A program made the translations under genes and the position numbers. DNA of 64,000 nt from Aristolochia californica. Its lineage: Eukaryota > Streptophyta > Magnoliopsida > Piperales > Aristolochiaceae. Location of the stretch: positions 23,658,067 through 23,722,066 of the forward strand of contig JARWKL010000010.1 of the NCBI GenBank assembly GCA_029961685.1. Reading direction: 5' to 3'. Shown here piece by piece: positions 55,959 to 64,000 of the stretch. The notes beneath the pieces are model-generated. The model saw only the letters and a list, made by a program, of their open reading frames with translations. It had not been told where the DNA came from and made no database searches. The stretch's first letter is position 1. The number at the start of each line of letters is the position of its first letter.

Positions 55959-56995
55959 CAAGGGCATCTTCAAACCACCATGAGCTGGAAAGCTTATCTT
56001 CTCAAACCATGTGCTAAAATTGTGGGTTGGAAACTTTTATCTCAAACCATATGATGAAACCATGGGCTAGAAAACCGTGTGCTGAAACCGTGGGCTGAAT
56101 TTTTTGTCTTCTCAATCAGGATCATGTCTATCTTTATTCTGAGTCAATGATAGCCTTTTCAAATGTCTTTTCTAGATAATCTTCTCAGTATCCATTATCT
56201 TGAATAATAGTCTAAGTATCCCTTATCTTTTTCTTTTCTAGATAATCTTCTTAGTACTTTTGTCTTGGTATTTCCCATCTAATGTAGTCAAATTGTGTAT
56301 AACTTCTGAGTCAAAGCCATAGTCTTCATCTTCTTCTTGAGAATAACACTGAAGAGTCTGAGTAACAGTAGATCCAGATTTGTTGGATATTTCTGAGTCT
56401 TGTTTCTCATAACCTTGTTCTTTAAGATATTCTTGAAAATATTCGTTCATCATCTTTTTAATATCTTCTGGATCTGTCTGATGTTTGTATTTCTTCTTTT
56501 CTTCTGACTTTTTTGGTAAATGTCCAACCGTCAGCGGATTTGATGTGTCTTTACCAGCTACCGTTTGACCTAGAATAGCTAGTGAATTACCCTCACTAGT
56601 AGGTATCTGGGTAGAAAAAGTACCTGTTAATCTTGCCTTGAGTTGTTTGTTTTCTTCTCAAATGGTGTTTATGTATTCTTTCTGAAAATCATTTTTTTCC
56701 TAGAGTAACCTTCTCTTTTCATTGAGTCTTTGTATGGTCTTGGATAGGGTTTCATAGTGGTCACAAAAAACAATTCTAGTATCTTTGGCAATCCCATAAG
56801 ATACGGTTTTAAATGCAATAAGTACCCTAGCAAGAAAAATAGAGAAAAATGTAATTTATGTTTTATAGAAGCTTGTATACCCCGCCTAAAGATTTTAGGT
56901 ATAACACCAGAAGATAATACTTTGCATAACAAGATCAGTACTACAAAATTAGAAATTAAATCTAGATACATACGAAAAGAACTTTAAAAAAAAAC
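55959..56995 (-). repeat. Pararetrovirus array unit 5 (short, lacks promoter and leader)
   Basis: Corresponds to the region upstream of the TATA box plus transactivator fragment of other short units. It joins unit 4 at a GGAA shared by both sequences. Confidence 0.7.
56280..56830 (-). pseudogene. C-terminal transactivator-like fragment, unit 5
   Basis: Coiled coil and acidic tail (56453-56238 open for 71 codons) with the short-unit upstream segment (56971-56669). The viroplasmin domain is absent. Confidence 0.5.
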
Positions 56996-58074
56996 TTTAA
57001 AAGCCAAAATAATGGAAAGACTTAGAATAATGATTATAACAACACAAAGTAGTATCATAAATAAAGATAAAACCAAAGAAGAAAAATAGTAGATGTGAAA
57101 TTTTCTAAAGGTACATACTACCTTTACTGATTCAATCCTTATCTTTCTTTCTTCAGGTATAGAGTACCCAAGACATGACGACTTGTATGGCTACCTAGCA
57201 ATTTTGCTTCTGACACGTGCACCTCTTTTTTTTTCCCATCAACAAATCCCTGACGCCTCCTTTGGCTAAACAGGTGAACATATGGGACATAGGACCATGA
57301 AACATCAAAGGATCATTATAATGCCTTTACGTTATGCAGGGAATTGACTCTAGATTAGAGAAAGAAATTATGGATTGAAACAGACTGAGGTTCAGGAGTT
57401 CCCTTTAGGAAAACCCCTAAGTAAATAAAATTACTCTTTTAAAAATAAGAACTTACTCGGAAACACAGTTGATGTAGGAATTATGCAGGGGATTCAGAGG
57501 AAGAGAAAGAAGTCATGGGTTTAGAGAGCAAGGTGTGAACTTCATTGATATCTTCTATAACTTACAACTGGGTATTTATTGACAAACCTTTGCCGACACA
57601 AAATAGATAGAGATTGTCATACGGGTGCTCATTGGGCCCCATCATCAATGACTTATCTCATAATCTTTACAAGTGTGTGGCTAAGGTTAAACAAAACCCA
57701 AAAAGGAAAAATACAAACTTTTTACAAAGTAAAAAATGGGTGCTAGGAAACCAGGGGCATCTTCAAACCACCATGAGCTGGAAAGCTTATTGTCTCAAAC
57801 CATGTGCTAAAATAGTGGGTTGGAAACTTTTATCTCAAACCATATGATGAAACCATGGGCTGGAAAACCATTTGCTGAAACCGTGGGCTGAATTTCTTGT
57901 CATCTCAAACATGATCATGTCTATCTTTATTCTGAGTCAATGATAGTCTTTTCTAATGTCTTTTCTAATGTCTTTTCTAGATAATCTGCTCAATATCCAT
58001 TATCTTGAATAATAGTCTAGATATCCATTATCTTTTTCTTTTCTAGATTATCTTCTTAGTACTTTTGTCTAGTT

Positions 58075-59083
58075 ATTTCCCATCTAAAGTGGTCACATTG
58101 TGTATAGCTTCTGAGTCAAAGTCATAGTCTTCGTCTTCTTCTTGAGAATAACACTGAAGAGTCTGAGTACCAGTAGATCCAGATTTACTGAATATTTCAG
58201 AGTCTTGTATCTCATAACCTTGTTCTTTAAGATATTCTTGAAAATATTCTTTCATTATATTTTTAATATCTTCTGGATTTGTTTGTTGTTTGTCTTTCTT
58301 CTTTTCTTCTGACATTTTTGGCAAATGTCTAGCCGTCAACGGATTTGATGTGTCTTTACCAGCTACCTTTTGAGCCAGATTAGCTAGTAAATTACCCTCA
58401 CTAGTAGGTATCTGGTTAGAAAAAATACATGTTAATCTTGCCTTGAGTTGTTTGTTTTCTTCTTCAATGGTATTTATGTATTCTTTCTGAAAATCATTCT
58501 TTTTCTGGAGTAACCTTCTCTTTTCATTGAGTCTTTGTATGGTCTTGGATAGGGTTTCACAGTGATCACAAAAAAAAAAATTCTTCTAGTATCTTTGGCA
58601 ATCCCATAAGATATTTGGTCTTCTCTCATAAATCTTAAGGACGGGGTAATATAATAATTAGTTCCTATACTGTGCTTAGCTGCTTCTAAGGCTTCTTGTA
58701 AATTATTAAATTCTTTATAAATAGGTCTTTGAAAATCTTGAATACTTTCTATTACTTCAGTCCTGGAATGAAAACTCCTGGAGTTTTACCTTTAAAAACT
58801 ACATAAAAATTAAAACTTTTCTTTTTTTTGACAAAAATATTCTGATAAACTATTAATAATGGATAAAAAGTATTTTGATCATTAGGAATTCTTTGTTAAG
58901 AAAGCCATAAGTTGTCTAATAAGCATTGTTCTTCTTTGCCAACAGAAATATGGGGTAAAGTCTTAAATGTAATATTAGATTTAGAAAAAACTACTAATTT
59001 TTTATTACCAAAATTTAAAAATTCTTGTCCATAAATATTGAATCATGAGGAAGAAGATCTTGAGGACATCTGGTCTAGAGGAT
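58075..59083 (-). pseudogene. Pararetroviral viroplasmin/transactivator-like (ORF VI) relic, unit 6
   Basis: It starts at 59083, four bases after the pol stop codon. A TGA at codon 15 is unique to this unit. The TAA after L-W-L-S is shared with unit 4, and further frame changes occur near 58780. The viroplasmin block and the coiled coil (58339-58073, open 88 codons) are recognisable. Position right after pol matches ORF VI of caulimovirids. Confidence 0.65.
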
Positions 59084-59091
59084 CCATTTGT

Positions 59092-59608
59092 TCAATTAAC
59101 CAAGGACGAATGAAAAAATCTCCTACTTAATGTATTTGCAAGACTATTATTTTTACCTTTGATATGTTCAAATTCTATCTTGTATCCATTTCCTATAATT
59201 ATATCTACAAGATTTAGCCATCTTCTTCTACTTATCTTATTTTCTTTGCTTCTTTGGAAATATTTTACTATTGCTTCAAAATCAGTTCTTAATGTAAATT
59301 CATTTTTACTAATAATGAAAAGCCGAAAAGCTTCTGAGTAAATAATTGCTAAAATTTCTGCATCTATGCTACTCATACTTCCTTTTTATTTTACTTTTCC
59401 ACTAGCATAACTACAGATATGTTCTTCTTCTTTAATACTATATTTGTGAGGTTCGGCAATAAGTACACCACCCCATCCAATGTTGCTACCATCAGTTTCA
59501 TTAATGATGTAATCAGAATCTAAGGGCATTTGTAATTTAGCTAAATTTTGGATTATTTTTTTTGACTAAGTTTTTATCTTCTTGATTAAAAAACCTTTGT
59601 CCATTAGT
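59092..59608 (-). pseudogene. Pararetroviral pol C-terminus (RNase H), unit 6
   Basis: The open part 59376-59092 holds S-S-I-D-A-E-I-L-A-I-I, L-R-T-D and R-R-R-W-L-N-L-V-D-I-I. The closing E-H-I-K-G-K-N-N-S-L-A-N-T-L-S-R motif of caulimovirid RNase H follows. Upstream of the shared TAA lies I-N-E-T-D-G-S-N-I-G-W-G. This domain degrades the pregenomic RNA. The remainder of pol is missing, with the break within about 15 bases of that in unit 4. Confidence 0.8.
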
Positions 59609-60430
59609 GGAAGTTTTGCCATAGAGAGAGAGAGAAAAAAAAACAGAGAGGGCGAGGGGGAGCTTTTAGAAGAAGCAGTAATTTCACATTCAAGCTAGTA
59701 AATTGAAAGACTTAAGATTGGCTGGCTTAACAAAATCAATAATAGCTCTGGCGTGGAAATAAAACAAAACAGTCATTCAATAAGAGATTTTATACGAGGT
59801 CTCATTGATGACCGGCCCCACTTTCTTCTCAGTCTTTACTGCTATCCCCCTAAACCTCTCTGCTCAACTCCTCTCCATTCTCTTCTCCTCTCTTTGCTTT
59901 CCTCTCTATTTGTGAGATGAGTCCCCTGAGGTTCTCTTCTGCCTGCTCCTTCTGAAGATACTAATCCATTCTCAAGGCTCTACGGGGTATTCAGCTTCTT
60001 TAATTCCAATCATCAACCTCTACAGGTTCGTTTTCTTCTCAAATGAACTTCTCTTTCTTCTTTCATTGACTACTTCGTCTTACTTAGATATATTATTTCT
60101 GTTCTATTATATTTTTTTCTTTTCCTATCGATATGTTTCCTTTTTCTTTTCTATTTCTATTTGAACAAACTGAGATGCATGCAACATGGATTGATATGAG
60201 CTAAGGTACGTAAAATTGGTATCTCTTCAACGATTTTTTTTTTTTTTTTTTGCATATCCCTAACTGTCCTATTCTTTTATGGGTGTAATTGATCAAGTTT
60301 GTCTCCTTTATTGATCTATTGACTGCATTTTAGAAAAGCATTGTGCTCGGTTTCGTCCATATTGATATAGGCGCAGAGAAAAATTGTATCAGCTTTACTT
60401 TTGAGGTAGGTACCTTGGCTGATTTAATGG
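59609..60430 (+). other. Possible leader and small exon of an unidentified gene
   Basis: A CT-rich leader (59840-59930) precedes a donor-like CTACAG|GTTCG near 60026. A candidate 72-base exon at 60334-60405 sits between an ATTTTAG acceptor and GAG|GTAGGT donor and is open in one frame. No further exons or recognisable protein follow. Purely structural evidence. Confidence 0.2.
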
Positions 60431-62343
60431 CGGTTAGCTTTCTAAAAAGAGAAAATAGGCAAACAAATAATTTTTGGGTTTCAATTAATCTCTTCTTCAC
60501 CTTCAATGTGCACTAATATAATAAACTAAAGTATAATTGTCGGATCCCCATCTCACTTTGTTTAGAAACCTTGTACTATAACTTGTATAGAGGAGGATTT
60601 CCCTATAGTTTGTAATTCTTCCATACTAACTTAGTCGCCAAATGATAGATAGGAATAACCTAGTCCTCTCGCATGGAGGTTGGTTCCTCATAGTTCTTCC
60701 TTTAACACCAATGGTAGATAGGAACAAAACTATTTCATAATATTCTAAACCAAACTGATATATCACTTGAGTCAGCATACAAAAATACCTTGAGACCTAC
60801 TTCAACCACAAGATGTAATGAATCAACATTGAGGCGCCAAATGACTTAATCCATAAAATATCTTGGGATTCATCAGCCTATTCTCCCTATTATTCCTTTG
60901 TTCATGTGGCAAACTCTACCTTAAAACCAATCAAAAAGCATATCTCTTATGTCTTCTACTCTTTCATGGTTTGGTAAGAGTCAGAATATTGGTCAAACGA
61001 ATAAGCCTAATCAATATTGGGATCCTCATTAAACTAATCTGTTGGGATGTTTAGTCATGCTAATCCAATGTAATCTCTCTAAGAATGAGACTATTCATTC
61101 TTGAAGTGAGCTCAACCATTTGGGACTAAATAGCTTATATTCTCTCCGTTTATAAAAGTTAATACAAAGTCAAGCCATTTTGTAAACTAGGACTAACACT
61201 CTCAATTTGCCACTGTGAATGATAGGTGTTCCAATCATGAAGGCCAAGATGAAGATGCAATATCTTTCATCAAAGGATAACTAGAATAATAAAAGTATAT
61301 GGCAGCCTTATTCCTATAGCTACAAATTTGACCAATAGTTATAGATCTACCGTAAGCAATTGAAGTGACATTTCCATTGCTCCTGCAGATGTGAGCACCA
61401 TCGGATTACCCTCACAATTTAACTGATCATTGGAAGTGGAAGGCCATTTTAAAAGTTTTCAATATGAAGGAGGAAAATATTTTGTTGGATATGAAAACAT
61501 GGTCTCTCATTGAGGGGCAAAACTATCAAGGCACTTATACGTCATATGTGACTCATAAATTCGAAAAAAAATCCTTGTAGATTTTTCAAATTGAATCATT
61601 TAGAAAAGTCCAATGAAGTGAATCAATAAGAGCAAGTCCAATAAAGCAAATCTCTAAATTAATTAGGACCTTCTCCAATTGATTCATGAAATTGGACTTG
61701 CCCTAATTGATTGACTAAAACTACATACAAATTTAGAGATGACAAAAATACCATTGGGTTGTGTCCTTCATTTTAGTGGATTTTTTATCATGAAATTGGA
61801 GTGAAGGTAAGTATTTCTTCAATGGAGTACTAAACCAAACATTACAAGGTTTGGACATAAGCTAAAATATCTAACTACTCCAGTGTGCGACTCATTTTCT
61901 CTCAGTTGTAATGTACTTAGAAAAGCAAGGATTAATAATAAAAATTCAACATGAATTCCTATCCTAAAATACTTATCTAACCTTTTCCCTCTCTTTTCTC
62001 CTACTATTCTCAATCTCTATCTCAATCTCTTCTTACACCAAAATCATGTATACCACACTCAATTCCACTTTGATTCTTTTACTCCATTTTACACCCTACT
62101 TTCCTCTCTTCTAACAATGTCAATGGGTTTATTACTAGCTAGGGTTCGTTGTCTTAGGGTTGTTTAACCCTTTTTTGGATTCTTCAAATTATGTTTTTTA
62201 AGTGGAGCAATGTGCAACGGGACGATAAACCCCAAAATTGTTGCTTTTGTTTTCTATATTTGGCACTAAAATACATGCCTATTTTGTATAAAATTAGGAT
62301 TTATATATAAGGGTTTGAGCCTAATCTATGTTTCAAAACTAAT
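60431..62343. other. Unassigned stretch
   Basis: No supported gene. A loose inverted similarity around AAGTCCAATRAAG / CCAATTGATTCATGAAATTGGACTT (61610-61700) may be a decayed fold-back. The end at 62343 abuts the GGTATCAGAGTC repeat. Confidence 0.4.
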
Positions 62344-64000
62344 TGGTATCAGAGTCATTCGATCCAACACATTGGTTGAAAGAAGGAAAATGCAAACTTT
62401 GTGTTCTTGTCATTGCATTTTTCTCTTCTTAGTCACAAAGGAATATTTGTTTCTAGCAAAAGTTGAGTGGAAGATAAAACTCTTGAGTTTCCTAACAAGA
62501 GGACCCGGTTCATCACCAAAATTCTAAAACTTTGTTGAAGGAAAGAAGTTTCATTCTCCACAGTGGTTCAAAATATTGAAGTCACTTGCAGCCGATACAG
62601 AAAACATCAAAGACCTCGACAAGACAATCACACTCCTAGGTGGCTTGCAATCTGGTAGCTTGCGTAGAAAATACAACTCCATTTTTAGTATCTCGATGGA
62701 GAAAGGAGATACTTGAGAGAGAAAATTATCTATTTCACATAACAAGGCAATTCAGTCAATTTCTCTTAAAGTAAAGTCAATGTGTAGTCCACCTCTATCA
62801 TTGGTAACGTTGATAAACTATCTTTTGAAATGGCATATGCTCAACAAAGCAAGCACACTCTTGAGAAACTTGCAATACAAACTATCTTTTGAAATGGCAT
62901 ATGCTCAACAAAGCAAGCACACTCTTGAGAAACTTGCAATACGGTAGCTCAATCTGGCCTTTAATGCAGGATATATGGAAATAATACAATACCTACTATT
63001 GTGCTAATTTTCATTGAATTGCCCCCTTTTTGTTGACCCATATTATCAATTCCAAAAGGGCACAATCGATGTCTTACATCCTCTTGGTTTAAATTGACTG
63101 ATAAAACCATTTAAAGTAGCTTTCTTGAAAAATTCAAGACAAGACTCACTGTGCACAAAATGTAGTACACATCTTAGACCATGCATATTGAGATAGAAAT
63201 GCATACTGAATAAGGCGAAAGAAAATTTGTGTACATATACTTTGCCGATTTTTGGATAAAGTGTCGAAGGCAATTCATCCTTCTGAGTTGGCCATAAAAA
63301 CTAGTAAATACAAGGAAGTATCTAATTTTCTTAATTAACCATCTAAGTCCCTATGCAAGTAAATCATGTCTACCACCGATCTAACAATATATTTACTTGT
63401 TGAATCAAACCTCCAAATCAATCTTTAGGATATGGAAATTGTGGTACTTCTATATTCAAATTTTTTTGAGTGACACTTAAATACTAGCCCTTCCAAATCA
63501 AATTTTAATCCACTAATTTTTTGTCAAAGTAAGATAAAAAAATCAAGTGAGTATGCGGTGATTGAGGTCCATCCTTCGGGGGTGGTTACGTGCACAAGTC
63601 TTCCAAGTGATCATAGTTGTGGGTGATACCAAATATCAGGTCTATGTACGCCCTTAATCACACAAAAGAATCTTGGAAGCAATGAACTCTATGTTACCAA
63701 ATCAGTTTTAAAGCTAGATATACTTTACTTGTGAGAAAGCATTCAAAATACATACTTTTTGGCATATGAATGTTTCTTATAGTAGTTAGCCAATATCCTT
63801 GAGGCTAAATTAGTTAGCACTCTCCAAAATAATGCAGTTAAGAAAGCTCAACTAGATATACTTCAGACAACGCATGATAAATAAATACCTTTAGGCATAT
63901 TTATGATTCATATAGTAGTTAGCTAGAACCTTTGGGGCTAAATTAATTAGTACCGACAAAAATAACTTAGTTAAGAAGGATCATTCCACATGAGCAATTG
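62344..64000 (+). repeat. 1.6-kb repeat beginning with a primer-site-like motif, copy 2
   Basis: Closely matches 32578-34170 from GGTATCAGAGTC to the window end. Here the primer motif is complete (TTGGTATCAGAG, 62341-62352). It carries a 64-bp exact tandem duplication (62815-62878 and 62879-62942) absent from copy 1. The upstream sequence differs from that of copy 1, so the shared part truly starts at the motif. Confidence 0.65.

Larger units (their letters stand above)
47915..59608 (-). mobile_element. Endogenous pararetrovirus (Caulimoviridae) tandem array
   Basis: Six head-to-tail units on the minus strand, about 1.76-1.83 kb between successive promoters for the short ones and ~2.6 kb for the two long ones. 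Long units carry the end of pol (RNase H), a viroplasmin/transactivator-like frame, a TATA promoter and a leader, which is the order pol-VI-promoter of viruses with a separate ORF VI. Movement and coat proteins and most of pol are absent. All frames are broken. The genus cannot be fixed. Confidence 0.75.
56996..59608 (-). repeat. Pararetrovirus array unit 6 (long)
   Basis: Same layout as unit 4. The TATA box is decayed (57573-57581). The array ends at 59608, next to a GA-rich stretch. Confidence 0.8.

Overview
The window is repeat-dominated nuclear DNA of a flowering plant. The supporting evidence is Ty1/copia and Ty3/gypsy LTR retrotransposons with plant-type initiator-Met-tRNA primer sites, F-box/LRR (FBD-like) gene relics, and an endogenous plant pararetrovirus (Caulimoviridae) array. 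The species cannot be named from the sequence. I see no intact conventional gene. Every recognisable coding region is a fragment, frameshifted or interrupted by stops. There is no rRNA, tRNA or CRISPR array, and no bacterial-style operon.

Layout. 1-3910 is copy A of a compound repeat: a copia RNase H fragment, a plus-strand TATA/leader/intron module, and two tandem F-box/LRR relics on the minus strand. 4090-7235 is a truncated minus-strand copia element (gag, primer site, LTR). 7240-11610 is a mosaic of LTR pieces, one MITE-like fold-back and a copia 3' end. 11905-16147 is copy B of the compound repeat. 16148-19710 is mostly unassigned. 19711-32571 is copy C in inverted orientation, followed by AT-rich repeats and a 2.5-kb LTR-like block. 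A 6.1-kb chromovirus-type gypsy element (24354-30478) is inserted in that block. 32578-34170 is a 1.6-kb repeat seen again at 62344-64000. 34179-35660 is a diverged LTR-like block. 36640-38020 holds the longest F-box/LRR relic. 40320-46690 is copy D, a paralogue of copy C that still carries the empty site of the gypsy insertion. 46912-47267 is a probable solo LTR. 47915-59608 is a head-to-tail array of six pararetrovirus-derived units on the minus strand. 59609-62343 has only a speculative leader and exon.

How the parts relate. The compound repeat (A-D) carries a TATA-leader-intron module pointing antisense into the F-box relics. It was copied at least four times, twice in each orientation. 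The C/D duplication predates the gypsy insertion, whose LTRs already differ by roughly 9% by eye. The pararetrovirus array alternates short (about 1.8 kb) and long (about 2.6 kb) units. Most keep a TATA-type core promoter and leader in front of a remnant of the viroplasmin/transactivator frame. Both long units share the same in-frame stops, so the array looks like amplification of an already defective copy. This array, and the antisense promoter module kept in four F-box repeats, are the most noteworthy parts of the window.
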